Shown piece by piece: positions 42,429 to 52,861 of a stretch of 64,000 bases of DNA (position 1 is its first letter; every line of letters begins with the position of its first letter). The position numbers were made by a program, and so were the translations under genes. The stretch is taken from assembly GCF_029952955.1 (NCBI RefSeq), contig NZ_JASATX010000007.1, positions 1 through 64,000 on the forward strand, in the 5' to 3' direction. This stretch comes from Ruicaihuangia caeni (GTDB taxonomy: Bacteria; Actinomycetota; Actinomycetes; Actinomycetales; Microbacteriaceae). The notes under the pieces are model-generated. The model was not told where the DNA came from and searched no databases. It saw only the letters and a list, made by a program, of their open reading frames with translations.

Positions 42429-44105
42429 GTGCCAGCCACAGAACTTCAGCCGCCCGCCCTTCAACCAGGCACGCTCCGGGTCATCCCGCTCGGCGGACTG
42501 GGCGAGGTCGGCCGCAACATGACCGTCTACGAGCTCAACGGCAAGCTCCTCATCGTCGACGTCGGCGTACTCTTCCCCGAAGAGCACCAACCCGGCGTCG
42601 ACCTCATCCTCCCCGACATCGCGCCCATCCGGGAGCGGCTGGATGACATCGTCGGCATCGTGCTGACACACGGCCACGAAGACCACATCGGTGCCGTTCC
42701 GTACCTGCTGCGGCTCAAGAACGACATCCCGCTGCTCGGCTCGACCCTCACGCTGGCGCTCGTCGAGGCAAAGCTCAAAGAGCACCGCATCAAGCCGTAC
42801 ACGCTCACCGTCCGCGAGGGCCAACGCGAGCATCTCGGGCCCTTCGGCCTCGAATTCGTCGCGGTGAATCATTCCATCCCGGATGCGCTCGCAGTGGCCA
42901 TCCGCACGGAGGCCGGCATGGTGCTGCACACCGGCGACTTCAAGATGGACCAGTTGCCCCTCGACGATCGGCTCACCGACCTGCGTGCATTCGCGCGCCT
43001 GGGCGAAGAGGGCGTCGACCTCTTCCTTCCCGATTCGACCAATGCCGACATCCCGGGCTTCACCCCGCTGGAGAAAGACATCGGCCCCGTGCTCGAAGCC
43101 GTCATCGCCAAGGCACCACGCCGGGTGATCGTCGCGAGCTTCGCGTCGCACGTGCATCGTGTGCAGCAGGTGCTCGACGCCGCTGCTGCCAACGGTCGAC
43201 GCGTCGCGCTCATCGGCCGGTCCATGGTGCGCAATATGGGGATCGCGGCCGACCTCGGCTTCCTGAAGGTGCCCGAGGGCGTGCTCATCGACTTCAAGAA
43301 GGCGGGCGATGTGCCCGACGATCGAATCGTCTACATGAGCACCGGTTCTCAAGGAGAGCCCATGGCGGTGCTCTCGCGCATGGCCAACGGCGATCACCAG
43401 ATCGAGGTCGGTGAGGGCGACACCGTCATTCTCGCCTCGAGCCTCATCCCGGGCAACGAGAACGCCGTGTACCGGGTGATCGACAACCTCACGCGTCTCG
43501 GCGTGAAGGTCGTGCACAAGGCGAACGCGAAGGTGCACGTATCGGGCCATGCCGCGGCCGGTGAACTGCTCTACTGCTACAACATCCTGAAGCCCAGAAA
43601 CGTGCTCCCGGTGCACGGCGAATTTCGGCACCTAACCGCCAACGCGCAATTGGCGATCGAGACGGGCATCCCGGCTGAGAACACCTTCATCGCCGAGAAC
43701 GGCACGGTGCTCGACCTGCGTGATGGGGTCGTTCGAATGGTGGGGCAACTGGATCTCGGCTACGTGTACGTCGACGGCTCGAGCGTCGGCACGATCACGG
43801 ATGCCGACCTCAAGGATCGCCGCATCCTCGCTGAAGAGGGCTTCATCTCCATCTTCGTGGCGATCGACCCGCAGAACGGCCGGGCGATCGTCGGACCCGA
43901 GATCCACTCGCGCGGCTTCGCCGAGGACGACTCGGTGTTCGACGCAGTGAGGCCGAAGATCGTGAAGGCCCTGAATGAGGCGGCCGAGAACGGAGTGCGC
44001 GACCAGCACTCGTACCAGCAGGTCGTGCGTCGCACAGTCGGCCGTTGGGTCAACACGCAGCACCGTCGGCGTCCAATGATCGTGCCGGTGGTCATCGAGG
44101 CCTGA
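42429..44105 (+). CDS. rnj: Ribonuclease J
   Basis: The 558-residue protein is a beta-CASP metallo-beta-lactamase ribonuclease with 5'-to-3' exonuclease and endonuclease activity. The zinc motif HGHEDH is at residues 81-86, with HTGDFKMD, DSTN, the beta-CASP segment SFASHVHR and the late SGHAAAGE and PVHGEFRHL motifs. The GTG at 42429 has AGGGGG upstream and gives the standard length; 63 codons of open frame before it overlap dapA. It would work with PNPase in mRNA decay and rRNA maturation. Confidence 0.96.
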   Translation: MPATELQPPALQPGTLRVIPLGGLGEVGRNMTVYELNGKLLIVDVGVLFPEEHQPGVDLILPDIAPIRERLDDIVGIVLTHGHEDHIGAVPYLLRLKNDIPLLGSTLTLALVEAKLKEHRIKPYTLTVREGQREHLGPFGLEFVAVNHSIPDALAVAIRTEAGMVLHTGDFKMDQLPLDDRLTDLRAFARLGEEGVDLFLPDSTNADIPGFTPLEKDIGPVLEAVIAKAPRRVIVASFASHVHRVQQVLDAAAANGRRVALIGRSMVRNMGIAADLGFLKVPEGVLIDFKKAGDVPDDRIVYMSTGSQGEPMAVLSRMANGDHQIEVGEGDTVILASSLIPGNENAVYRVIDNLTRLGVKVVHKANAKVHVSGHAAAGELLYCYNILKPRNVLPVHGEFRHLTANAQLAIETGIPAENTFIAENGTVLDLRDGVVRMVGQLDLGYVYVDGSSVGTITDADLKDRRILAEEGFISIFVAIDPQNGRAIVGPEIHSRGFAEDDSVFDAVRPKIVKALNEAAENGVRDQHSYQQVVRRTVGRWVNTQHRRRPMIVPVVIEA

Positions 44106-44218
44106 TCGGGCTGCAGGGGCGGCCGACTCGTGGAGGCGGCGCGTGATCCGGCGCGCTGCACCGGTCCCGAATCGCGCACACGCCCACCCCCTTCACACCC
44201 GCTGACGGCCGCCGCGAC

Positions 44219-44224
44219 TACCGT
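44219..44224 (+). promoter_or_regulatory. -10 element TACCGT for ftsK
   Basis: TACCGT ends 6 nt before the ftsK ATG at 44231, in the leaderless register. Confidence 0.5.
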
Positions 44225-44230
44225 GAAACC

Positions 44231-47035
44231 ATGGCTTCGAACACCAAGGCGAATTCGCGTGCGCGCGCGACTTCCGCGCGCGGCAGCAACACGCGCCAGG
44301 TGACCAAGGCCACCAAACGGCTGCCGGCGGCAGCGCCCGTGGCGGAGCGGCGACCAGGGCTCCTGTCCCGCGCCTGGATGGGCCTGGCTCATCTGACTGG
44401 CGGTGCGTTCCGCGTCTTCGGCAACGAGAGCCTGGAGAAGGAAGCGCGGCGAGACGGCGTGCCGTTCCTTCTCATCGTGTTGGCCGTCGCCGGGGCGGTC
44501 ATCGAGTGGTTCAACCCCACCGACCCCGTGGCCATCGCGCTCGACGCCTGGACCTTCGGCGGGCTGCTCGGTCGACTCGCTTTCGCGCTGCCCGTCATCA
44601 TGGTCCTCTTCGCCGCGTGGTTGTTCCGCCATCCGGCGAGTGTGCACGACAACACGCGCATCGCGATCGGACTGAGCCTGCTGCTCATCACGATCAGCGC
44701 GCTCTGCCACGTGTATGGCGGTCAGCCCGTGCCAAGCGATGGCGTGGTCGATCTCGCCAGAGGCGGAGGTGTCGTGGGCTGGGTCGTCGCGGCGCCTCTC
44801 ATCTCGCTCGGCACCGAGTGGCTCGCCGTGCCCCTCATCGTCATCGTCATGGTGCTCTCGCTCTTCATCATCACGAAGACGCCGCCGAATCGGGTCGGTG
44901 CTCGATTGCGCGAGCTCTACAGCTACCTCTTCGGCGCCGATCTCCCCTCGCAGGAGCAAGCATCCGGCGGCGCGACTTCCGACGACAGCGGCGAAGACGA
45001 CGAGCAACTGCCCTGGTGGCGCCGGAACAAGACCCGTCGCGAAGAGGACCCGGCATTCGACAGCCCCGTGGTGTCGGGCGATACCGAGATCATCGCCTCG
45101 ACCGGGCGCGCTCGTGCGGCCGGCGCTGCTGCGCCCGCCGACGAACCCTTCGACCTCGACCTGTTCGACGAGCTCACGCGCGCCGAAGAGGCGGTGCAGC
45201 GCTTCACCGGAGAGGTCGAACCGGCTGCAACCGGCATCCGCGATGACGGGGCGGCGGCCGAGCAGGCTCCGGCCGGTGAGCGTCCGGGCGCGCGGGCGAT
45301 GCTCGATGACGAGCCGGCGGATGCCGCACCCTTGACCGAAGACTCCGGCACCGACCCGTTCGTCGACCCGGTGACCGCGCCTGCCGAAGCGCCGGCGACG
45401 CCCTCGACTCCGTACCGGCTTCCTCCCGCCTCGGCGCTGGCGGCCGGCACACCGCCGAAGGCGCGCAGTGCCGCCAATGACACCGTCATCGCGGCGCTCA
45501 CTGAGGTGCTGACGCAGTTCAACGTCGACGCGAAGGTGACCGGGTTCAGCCGGGGGCCCTCGATTACCCGGTACGAACTCGAGCTCGGCCCCGGCGTCAA
45601 GGTCGAGCGGGTGACGGCCCTCTCGAAGAACATCGCCTACGCGGTGGCGAGCAACGAGGTCAACATCCTCTCGCCGATCCCGGGCAAGAGCGCGATCGGC
45701 GTCGAGATCCCGAACACCGACCGTGAGATCGTCTCGCTCGGCGACGTCTTGCGGTCGAATGCCGCAGCGAAGAGCACGCATCCGATGACGATCGGCCTCG
45801 GCAAAGACGTCGAGGGAGGCTTCGTGGTCGCCAACCTCGCCAAGATGCCGCACCTGCTCGTCGCCGGATCGACGGGCTCGGGCAAGTCGAGCTTCGTCAA
45901 CTCGATGATCACCTCGCTGCTCATGCGGGCGAAGCCGTCTGAGGTTCGCATGGTGCTGGTCGACCCGAAGCGGGTCGAGCTCTCGATCTACGCGGGTGTT
46001 CCCCACCTCATCACGCCGATCATCACGAACCCCAAGAAGGCGGCCGAGGCGCTGCAATGGGTCGTGAAAGAGATGGACATGCGCTACGACGATCTGGCGA
46101 GCTTCGGCTTCCGCCATATCGACGACTTCAACCGCGCTGTCGTCAACAACGAGATCGTGCTGCCCCCGGGCAGCGAACGCGTGCTGCGGCCCTACCCGTA
46201 CCTGCTCGTGGTCGTCGACGAGCTGGCCGACCTCATGATGGTCGCGCCGCGCGACGTCGAGGATTCGATCGTGCGGATCACCCAGCTCGCCCGCGCCTCC
46301 GGCATCCATCTGGTGCTCGCGACACAACGTCCCTCTGTCGACGTCGTCACCGGTCTCATCAAGGCGAATGTGCCGTCCCGGCTCGCCTTCGCGGTGTCGA
46401 GCATGACCGACTCCCGCGTGATCCTCGACCAGCCGGGCGCCGACAAGCTCATCGGCCAGGGCGACGGGCTGTTCCTCCCCATGGGCGCGTCGAAGCCTAT
46501 CCGCGTGCAGGGCGCCTGGGTGCAAGAGCGCGAGATCGCCGCAGTGGTGCAGCACGTCACCTCGCAGGCTCGCCCCGAATACCGGGCCGATGTGGCGGTG
46601 GCCGCTGAAAAGAAGCAGATCGACGCAGACATCGGTGACGACCTGGAGCTGCTCCTCGCCGCTGCTGAACTCGTCGTCAGCACTCAGTTCGGATCGACCT
46701 CGATGCTGCAGCGCAAGCTGCGCGTCGGCTTCGCGAAGGCGGGCCGCCTCATGGATCTGCTCGAGAGCCGCGAGATCGTCGGCCCCTCCGAAGGCTCGAA
46801 GGCGCGCGACGTGCTCGTCACGGTCGAGCAGCTGCCGTCGGTGCTCGCTCGTCTGCGAGGCGAAGAGCCGCCCGCGGCCGCGAGCACCGCCGGCGCAGCG
46901 AACGGCTCCTCCAGTTCCGCCGCACCCGACGACGACCCGTACGGCGGCGACCCTGTCGACGAGATGACCCGCGGGTACCCCGAAGACGAGTCCGAGGGTG
47001 ACGAGGATGCCTGGCAGCTGACCGGGCGCGATTGA
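44231..47035 (+). CDS. ftsK: DNA translocase FtsK/SpoIIIE
   Basis: The 934-residue protein has a basic N-terminus and four membrane helices (about residues 75-220). A long acidic Pro/Ala linker (about 240-410) precedes the RecA-like motor with Walker [10 protein letters not shown] (K552) and Walker [16 protein letters not shown]-terminal winged-helix gamma domain (residues ~800-870; [20 protein letters not shown]) reads polar chromosome motifs. It pumps DNA through the division septum. It is followed one base later by pgsA. A long antisense open frame runs across it but is a GC-composition artefact. Confidence 0.96.
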   Translation: MASNTKANSRARATSARGSNTRQVTKATKRLPAAAPVAERRPGLLSRAWMGLAHLTGGAFRVFGNESLEKEARRDGVPFLLIVLAVAGAVIEWFNPTDPVAIALDAWTFGGLLGRLAFALPVIMVLFAAWLFRHPASVHDNTRIAIGLSLLLITISALCHVYGGQPVPSDGVVDLARGGGVVGWVVAAPLISLGTEWLAVPLIVIVMVLSLFIITKTPPNRVGARLRELYSYLFGADLPSQEQASGGATSDDSGEDDEQLPWWRRNKTRREEDPAFDSPVVSGDTEIIASTGRARAAGAAAPADEPFDLDLFDELTRAEEAVQRFTGEVEPAATGIRDDGAAAEQAPAGERPGARAMLDDEPADAAPLTEDSGTDPFVDPVTAPAEAPATPSTPYRLPPASALAAGTPPKARSAANDTVIAALTEVLTQFNVDAKVTGFSRGPSITRYELELGPGVKVERVTALSKNIAYAVASNEVNILSPIPGKSAIGVEIPNTDREIVSLGDVLRSNAAAKSTHPMTIGLGKDVEGGFVVANLAKMPHLLVAGSTGSGKSSFVNSMITSLLMRAKPSEVRMVLVDPKRVELSIYAGVPHLITPIITNPKKAAEALQWVVKEMDMRYDDLASFGFRHIDDFNRAVVNNEIVLPPGSERVLRPYPYLLVVVDELADLMMVAPRDVEDSIVRITQLARASGIHLVLATQRPSVDVVTGLIKANVPSRLAFAVSSMTDSRVILDQPGADKLIGQGDGLFLPMGASKPIRVQGAWVQEREIAAVVQHVTSQARPEYRADVAVAAEKKQIDADIGDDLELLLAAAELVVSTQFGSTSMLQRKLRVGFAKAGRLMDLLESREIVGPSEGSKARDVLVTVEQLPSVLARLRGEEPPAAASTAGAANGSSSSAAPDDDPYGGDPVDEMTRGYPEDESEGDEDAWQLTGRD

Positions 47036-47036
47036 C

Positions 47037-47675
47037 ATGACGAACCGAGGCGACGCCGGGGCGCAGGCGCTTCCGCCCAGCAATTGGAACGCACCCAACA
47101 TCATCACGGTGGTGCGCATCTGCTTCATTCCGGCGATGCTGTGGCTGCTGATCGCGGATGCCGGAAGAGACGACACCGCCCGCTGGGTCGCTGCGGCACT
47201 CTTCATCGTCGCGATCGCCACCGACGGCATCGACGGCGCGATCGCGCGCCGATACAACCTCATCACCGACCTCGGCAAGCTCCTCGATCCGATCGCAGAC
47301 AAGGGGCTGACAGGTGCGGCTCTGGTCGGGCTGGCGATGCTCGGGGAACTGCCGTGGTGGGTCGTCGCGATCGTTCTCGTCCGGGAGCTCGGCATCACCC
47401 TGTGGCGGCTCGTCGAACTGCGGCGAGGGCTCGTGATCCCGGCGTCGCGCGGCGGAAAGATCAAGACGGTGAGTCAGGGCATCGCCATCTCGCTGGCCAT
47501 GCTCCCGCTGTGGATCGTGCTGGGGGAGTGGGTGCACTGGCTCAACGGCGTCACCATGACCGTAGCGGTGGTGCTCACCCTCGCGTCGGGCCTCGACTAT
47601 CTCGTGCGGGGCTGGAACGAGAACCGTGGCGCTGCCGGCGACGGAGCAGGCGGTCTTGAAAGGAACGATGAGTGA
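47037..47675 (+). CDS. pgsA: CDP-diacylglycerol-glycerol-3-phosphate 3-phosphatidyltransferase
   Basis: The 212-residue integral membrane enzyme makes phosphatidylglycerol phosphate. The CDP-alcohol phosphotransferase motif D-x2-DG-x2-AR-x8-G-x3-D-x3-D is intact in TDGIDGAIARRYNLITDLGKLLDPIAD (core: DGIDGAIARR and LLDPIADK). About five hydrophobic helices are visible. It starts one base after the ftsK stop and is followed by cinA after 12 bp, the common actinobacterial ftsK-pgsA-cinA run. Confidence 0.95.
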   Translation: MTNRGDAGAQALPPSNWNAPNIITVVRICFIPAMLWLLIADAGRDDTARWVAAALFIVAIATDGIDGAIARRYNLITDLGKLLDPIADKGLTGAALVGLAMLGELPWWVVAIVLVRELGITLWRLVELRRGLVIPASRGGKIKTVSQGIAISLAMLPLWIVLGEWVHWLNGVTMTVAVVLTLASGLDYLVRGWNENRGAAGDGAGGLERNDE

Positions 47676-47687
47676 ACGGATGCCGGC

Positions 47688-48245
47688 ATGAGTGACGCAC
47701 CTTCCTGGACACCCGGCACCGCGGCACCCTCGTCGCCCTCCATCGACCCCTCGGTCGCCGAACTCGCTTCGCCCGACACTGCTGCGCTCATGGCCGAGCT
47801 CAGCGCTCGCGGGCTCACCCTCGGCGTGGCCGAGTCGCTCACCGGCGGGCTGCTGACCGCGGAGCTGGTCCGTCCGCCGGGTGCTTCAGCGGTCGTCAAC
47901 GGCGGCATCGTCGCGTACCAGACCGAGCTCAAGCGTGACCTGCTCGGAGTCGATGGCGAGCTGCTCGAGCGCGAAGGCCCCGTCCATGCCGAAGTGGCCC
48001 GGCAGATGGCGGATCGCGTGCGCAGGGCGGTCGCGATCGACGGTAGGCCCGCCGATCTCGGGATCGCCACCACCGGCGTGGCCGGGCCCGACCCCCAGGG
48101 CGATGCAGAGGTCGGCACGGTATTCATCGGCGTCGCGGTCGGTGACACCGTTGAGGCGATCCGGCTCGAGCTCGACGGCGGACGCGACCGCATCCGAGCC
48201 CGCACCGTGAGTGAGGCGATCGCGGCGCTCGCGACTCGGTTGTGA
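47688..48245 (+). CDS. cinA: CinA C-terminal domain protein (NMN amidohydrolase PncC-like)
   Basis: The 185-residue protein is the stand-alone CinA C-terminal domain. It shows the AESLTGGLLTAELV helix, GGIVAYQTELKRDLLGV and ATTGVAGPDPQGDAEVGTVFIGV. This domain deamidates nicotinamide mononucleotide in pyridine nucleotide salvage. The N-terminal molybdopterin-like CinA domain is absent; instead there are about 30 Pro/Ser-rich residues. It is one of a group of damage- and competence-linked genes near recA, although a direct role in recombination is not shown for this domain. Confidence 0.93.
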   Translation: MSDAPSWTPGTAAPSSPSIDPSVAELASPDTAALMAELSARGLTLGVAESLTGGLLTAELVRPPGASAVVNGGIVAYQTELKRDLLGVDGELLEREGPVHAEVARQMADRVRRAVAIDGRPADLGIATTGVAGPDPQGDAEVGTVFIGVAVGDTVEAIRLELDGGRDRIRARTVSEAIAALATRL

Positions 48246-48324
48246 CGCTTCCTCCCGGATCGGGTCAGGGAATACGCGGCCCCGTGATCACGTTGTTCTC
48301 TCAAGCACGTCCCAGTGAGAGTGA

Positions 48325-48353
48325 TTAGAGTTTGAGCAAACGGGTTGTAGTCT
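48325..48353 (+). promoter_or_regulatory. Candidate clgR promoter with internal dyad
   Basis: TTAGAG (48325-48330) and TAGTCT (48348-48353) are 17 bp apart. The spacer contains the dyad GTTTG-AG-CAAAC (48330-48341), a possible operator. The promoter lies about 55 bp upstream of the regulator gene. Confidence 0.45.
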
Positions 48354-48408
48354 GGCAGACCCGCCGCAGACTGGCAGTGATGAGCGAACACGAAGGAGGA
48401 GGAGTCCG

Positions 48409-48717
48409 ATGATCTTGGTGCGTCATGAGATCGGCGACGTTCTTCGCGACTTCCGCCTGCAGAAGGGCCGCACGCTGCGACAGGTGGCGAGCAAGGCCAG
48501 CGTGGCGCTCGGGTACTTGAGCGAGGTGGAGCGCGGCCAGAAGGAAGCGAGCTCCGAGATCCTCGCGTCGGTTGCCGAAGCCCTCGACACACCGATCTCG
48601 GTCATCATGCGCGAGGTGGGCGACCGGCTCGCCGTCGTCGAAGGCCTCGCGCGTGTTCCTGACAGCATTCCCGACGACATCGTCGCCGAGTTCGACGACT
48701 CGCTCGCCGTCCGCTGA
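48409..48717 (+). CDS. clgR: XRE-family regulator, ClgR-like
   Basis: The 102-residue protein has a helix-turn-helix of the Cro/CI type (about residues 8-63: IGDVLRDFRLQKGRTLRQVA and ALGYLSEVERGQKEASSEIL) and an acidic C-terminal tail (SIPDDIVAEFDDSLAVR). Size, sequence and position between cinA and recA match ClgR/PopR, the activator of Clp protease genes in actinobacteria, which is itself turned over by Clp. AAGGAGGAGGAG precedes the ATG. A more general XRE regulator cannot be excluded. Confidence 0.8.
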   Translation: MILVRHEIGDVLRDFRLQKGRTLRQVASKASVALGYLSEVERGQKEASSEILASVAEALDTPISVIMREVGDRLAVVEGLARVPDSIPDDIVAEFDDSLAVR

Positions 48718-48741
48718 CGGTCGGTCGCTGGCAACGGGCGA

Positions 48742-48969
48742 GTGCGTCGTTCTGAGTTCTGGGTCGCCGTCGATGACGAGTTCGGCCCCCACGGCCGAGT
48801 TCTGACACGCGACTTGACTCTGCTTGCGCTCGGCGGCGTCACCGCCGAGCAGGCGCTCGACCGGGGATTCGCCCCGCGTGAGGTGTGGCTCGCACTCGCG
48901 CGCGAGAACGACGTGCCGCCCGAGCGATGGCACGGCGTCGGTCAGCGCGAGCCCAAGCGGGCGCGCTGA
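48742..48969 (+). CDS. DUF3046 family protein
   Basis: The 75-residue protein matches the DUF3046 pattern: a FW near the start (RRSEFWVAVDDEFGPHGRVL), LGGVTAEQALDRGFAPREVW, and DVPPERW. No function is known. It is regularly found between the ClgR-like gene and recA in actinobacteria, as here. The start is a GTG 24 bp after the clgR-like stop with no clear ribosome binding site, so it probably relies on read-through from that gene. Confidence 0.88.
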   Translation: MRRSEFWVAVDDEFGPHGRVLTRDLTLLALGGVTAEQALDRGFAPREVWLALARENDVPPERWHGVGQREPKRAR

Positions 48970-49030
48970 CTTCTCGCGCCCGCCGCGAAAATGGGCGATG
49001 CAGCTCGCAGCTGGGTCGGCGCTGACGCGC

Positions 49031-49061
49031 TGGCGTGGTCCTTGGCGTGGTCCTTGGCGTG
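49031..49061 (+). repeat. 12-bp tandem repeat, 2.6 copies
   Basis: The unit TGGCGTGGTCCT occurs twice in full (49031-49042, 49043-49054) and then partly (TGGCGTG). It lies 55 bp upstream of the LexA box. Its role is unknown; replication slippage is the simplest origin. Confidence 0.75.
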
Positions 49062-49115
49062 TGAAGCGAAGCGGTCGGATGCCGGAGTTCCCGCTCGCGA
49101 CACGCCGCGCGCCAC

Positions 49116-49144
49116 TCGAACAACTGTTCGAAACTGAGTAGTCT
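49116..49144 (+). promoter_or_regulatory. LexA box and recA promoter
   Basis: TCGAACAACTGTTCGA (49116-49131) is a near-perfect match to the actinobacterial/Gram-positive LexA box CGAAC-N4-GTTCG. A TAGTCT -10 follows at 49139-49144, so the box occupies the -35 region. LexA binding would block transcription of recA-recX until DNA damage. Confidence 0.85.
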
Positions 49145-49343
49145 CCTCAACAGGCGTACCTCGAACGTGACTGAGGGTCCGGCTGGATCGCCCCCGACGA
49201 ATGTCGGTGGTCCCTTCTAGATTCGCAATCGACATCGACGACCGCCGTCAACAGCCTTGTCGGGAGGCTGTGGGCCTTGCATCACCGGCCGACAGTGGAT
49301 CGACAGCCTATAGGCAGCAGCCACCATCTCAGAGGAGACAGCA

Positions 49344-50420
<1,077 letters not shown>

Positions 50421-50424
50421 GCCT

Positions 50425-51216
50425 GTGTCGCCGACCACCGAGCGCGACGGCCTTGCCCCGGTCATCGATCTGGCCGCGGCAAGGCCGGCTCGGCACCGCA
50501 TCGTGCACGAGGAGCGCACCCCCGCGCCACTCGTTTCTCTGCACCCTGGAGCCGACGCGTCAATGCAGCGTCACCCCGCTTCGGCCCAGCGTCGGCGTCT
50601 CGAGCAAGCGACCGCCGAACTCGCTGCCATGCTCGACTCGCCGGTCGAACTCGATGGAGTACGGCCAGAGTCGTTGACCTCTGGATCAGCGCCGGTATCC
50701 GAAGCTGAGCATCGTGCGCGCATCGAGAACATCAGCATGGCCGCGCTCACTCGCCGAGACGTCTCGAGAGCCGAGCTCATCGGGCGCCTCATCGAGCGTG
50801 AGGTCGATCCAGAAGACGCCGAAGCCGAGGCCGACCGCCTCGAGCGTGTTGGTCTCATCGACGATGCGGCGTTCGCCGAGCGCCTTGTCGAGCGACTTCG
50901 CCGGAGAAAGGGCATAGCCGGTGCGGCCCTTCGCGCCGAACTCCGATCTCGCAAGCTCGCAGACGAGGCGATCGAGCATGCGCTTGACGCAGTCGATCGC
51001 GACGACGATCGCGCGTTTGCGATCGAACTGGCGCAGAAGCGAGCACGGTCCCTCGGGCGGCTGGAACGCGACGTTGCCGAACGTCGGCTGGCTGCGTTCC
51101 TCATGCGCAAGGGGTACAGCGGAAGCATCGTGCGTGAAGCGGTGTCTGCCGTGCTCGGTCGCGGCCGTGACGCTTCGCGCTCTCATGGTGGAGTGCGGTT
51201 CCGCAGCGAGGAGTGA
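50425..51216 (+). CDS. recX: RecA regulator RecX
   Basis: The 263-residue protein has RecX three-helix repeats in the C-terminal 155 residues: ALTRRDVSRAELIGRLIEREVD, VGLIDDAAFAERLVERLRRRKG, and ALRAELRSRKLADEAIEHAL. RecX limits RecA filament growth. The N-terminal 105 residues are Pro/Ala/Arg-rich, look disordered, and make it about 100 residues longer than E. coli RecX. The GTG start at 50425 lies 4 bp after the recA stop, so it depends on recA transcription and is part of the SOS unit. A shorter start is possible. Confidence 0.9.
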   Translation: MSPTTERDGLAPVIDLAAARPARHRIVHEERTPAPLVSLHPGADASMQRHPASAQRRRLEQATAELAAMLDSPVELDGVRPESLTSGSAPVSEAEHRARIENISMAALTRRDVSRAELIGRLIEREVDPEDAEAEADRLERVGLIDDAAFAERLVERLRRRKGIAGAALRAELRSRKLADEAIEHALDAVDRDDDRAFAIELAQKRARSLGRLERDVAERRLAAFLMRKGYSGSIVREAVSAVLGRGRDASRSHGGVRFRSEE

Positions 51217-51302
51217 ACGCGCTGGTGAGGAGCCCTCGGGAACACATCTGGCCCGCTCGTCGCTCGGGATTTCCAGCTGCATGTGCGATACCTGGCCAGT
51301 CG

Positions 51303-51308
51303 TAGACT
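51303..51308 (+). promoter_or_regulatory. -10 element TAGACT for miaB
   Basis: TAGACT ends 9 nt before the miaB ATG at 51318; no ribosome binding site is visible. Confidence 0.45.
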
Positions 51309-51317
51309 TGCCTGATC

Positions 51318-52859
51318 ATGAGCAAGACCGCCCTGCGCCCTGGCAAAGCAGCCCGTCCCCGCACGTATGAGGTCCGCACCTACGGGTGCCAGATGAACGT
51401 GCACGACTCCGAGCGGCTCAGCGGATCGCTCGAAGCGGCAGGATATGTTCGGGCCGATGGCGACCAGGCCGATGTGGTCGTGATCAATACCTGTGCCGTG
51501 CGAGAGAACGCCGACAACAAGCTCTACGGCAACCTCGGCCACCTTGCCGGCGTGAAGCGCGAGCACGAGGGCATGCAGATCGCCGTCGGCGGCTGCCTGG
51601 CCCAGAAAGACAAGAACGTCATCCTCGAGAAGGCTCCGTGGGTCGACGTGGTCTTCGGCACGCACAACATGGGCTCGCTGCCCGCCCTGCTCGAGCGAGC
51701 CCGCCACAACGACGAGGCCCAGATCGAGATCCTCGAATCCCTCGAGGTGTTCCCGTCGACGCTCCCGACCCGCCGCGACTCGGCCTACAGCGCCTGGGTC
51801 TCGATCTCTGTCGGCTGCAACAACACCTGCACCTTCTGCATCGTTCCGTCACTGCGCGGCAAAGAGAAGGACCGCCGTCCCGGCGACGTACTCGCCGAGA
51901 TCCAGGCGGTCGTCGACGACGGCGCCATCGAGGTCACCTTGCTCGGGCAGAACGTGAACTCCTACGGCGTCGAGTTCGGCGACCGTCAGGCGTTCAGCAA
52001 ACTGCTGCGGGCGACCGGATCGATCGAAGGGCTTGAACGCGTCCGTTTCACCAGTCCGCACCCGGCCGCCTTCACCGACGACGTGATCGACGCGATGGCC
52101 GAGACGCCGAACGTGATGCCGCAGTTGCACATGCCATTGCAGTCAGGGTCCGACCGGGTGCTTCGCGCCATGAGGCGCAGCTACCGCTCCGAACGGTTCC
52201 TCGGCATCCTCGACCGTGTCCGAGCGAAGATCCCGTACGCGGCCATCAGCACTGACATCATCGTGGGCTTCCCCGGCGAGACTGAAGAGGACTTCCAAGA
52301 GACACTTCGCGTGGTCGAAGCCGCTCGCTTCGCGTCAGCCTTCACCTTCCAGTACTCCATCCGCCCGGGAACTCCTGCCGCGACCATGGACGACCAGGTG
52401 CCGAAGGAGGTCGTGCAGGAGCGCTATGAACGCCTGATCGCCCTGCAGGAGCGCATCAGCCTCGCAGAGAACCAGGCGCAAGTGGGGCGTACGGTCCAGG
52501 TGCTGGTCGCCACCGGCGAGGGCAAGAAGGATGCCGAGACCCACCGGCTCTCCGGGCGGGCAGAAGACAGCAGGCTCGTCCACTTCAACGTGCCGGCCGG
52601 GAGCGAGCAGCCCCGCCCCGGCGATGTGGTGACGCTCGACATCACGCAGGCAGCGCCGTTCCACCTCATCGCCGACAGCGATCAGCCCCTTCGTGTGCGC
52701 CGCACACGGGCCGGCGACGCTTGGGATCGCGCGCAGGCGGAATCCTGCGGGACTCCGTCGCCCTCGGCGTCGGGCACCCCAGGTTCGGTCTCGCTCGGAA
52801 TGCCGTCATTGCGCGTCGCCACGCTTCCCATCTACGACCTCGCCGACGAGCAGCGCTGA
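51318..52859 (+). CDS. miaB: tRNA-2-methylthio-N6-isopentenyladenosine37 synthase MiaB
   Basis: The 513-residue radical-SAM methylthiotransferase adds the 2-methylthio group to i6A37 of tRNAs. The N-terminal domain has cluster ligands C24, C59 and C93. The radical-SAM core has CNNTCTFC (C167, C171 and C174), and a TRAM domain lies near residues 385-455. The last 55 residues (Ser/Gly/Pro-rich) are not part of the usual family and look disordered. miaA, which makes the substrate i6A37, begins 2 bp after its stop, so the two steps of the modification are encoded together. Confidence 0.97.
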   Translation: MSKTALRPGKAARPRTYEVRTYGCQMNVHDSERLSGSLEAAGYVRADGDQADVVVINTCAVRENADNKLYGNLGHLAGVKREHEGMQIAVGGCLAQKDKNVILEKAPWVDVVFGTHNMGSLPALLERARHNDEAQIEILESLEVFPSTLPTRRDSAYSAWVSISVGCNNTCTFCIVPSLRGKEKDRRPGDVLAEIQAVVDDGAIEVTLLGQNVNSYGVEFGDRQAFSKLLRATGSIEGLERVRFTSPHPAAFTDDVIDAMAETPNVMPQLHMPLQSGSDRVLRAMRRSYRSERFLGILDRVRAKIPYAAISTDIIVGFPGETEEDFQETLRVVEAARFASAFTFQYSIRPGTPAATMDDQVPKEVVQERYERLIALQERISLAENQAQVGRTVQVLVATGEGKKDAETHRLSGRAEDSRLVHFNVPAGSEQPRPGDVVTLDITQAAPFHLIADSDQPLRVRRTRAGDAWDRAQAESCGTPSPSASGTPGSVSLGMPSLRVATLPIYDLADEQR

Positions 52860-52861
52860 CG

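Larger units (their letters stand above)
48970..49343 (+). other. recA upstream region, no gene
   Basis: This 374-bp stretch has no gene. It holds a 12-bp tandem repeat (49031-49061), a LexA box with a following TAGTCT -10, and then a leader of nearly 200 nt. The leader contains a CAGCCT/AGGCTG hairpin near 49252-49272 and a second possible -10 (TATAGG, 49309-49314). An AGAGGAG ribosome binding site (49331-49337) precedes recA. Confidence 0.6.

Noticed and set aside
43760-47464. 1234-codon open frame on the minus strand across ftsK
   Set aside because: It is antisense to a clearly conserved gene, has no domain or ribosome binding site, and is Arg/Gly/Asp-rich as expected for a GC-rich shadow frame.
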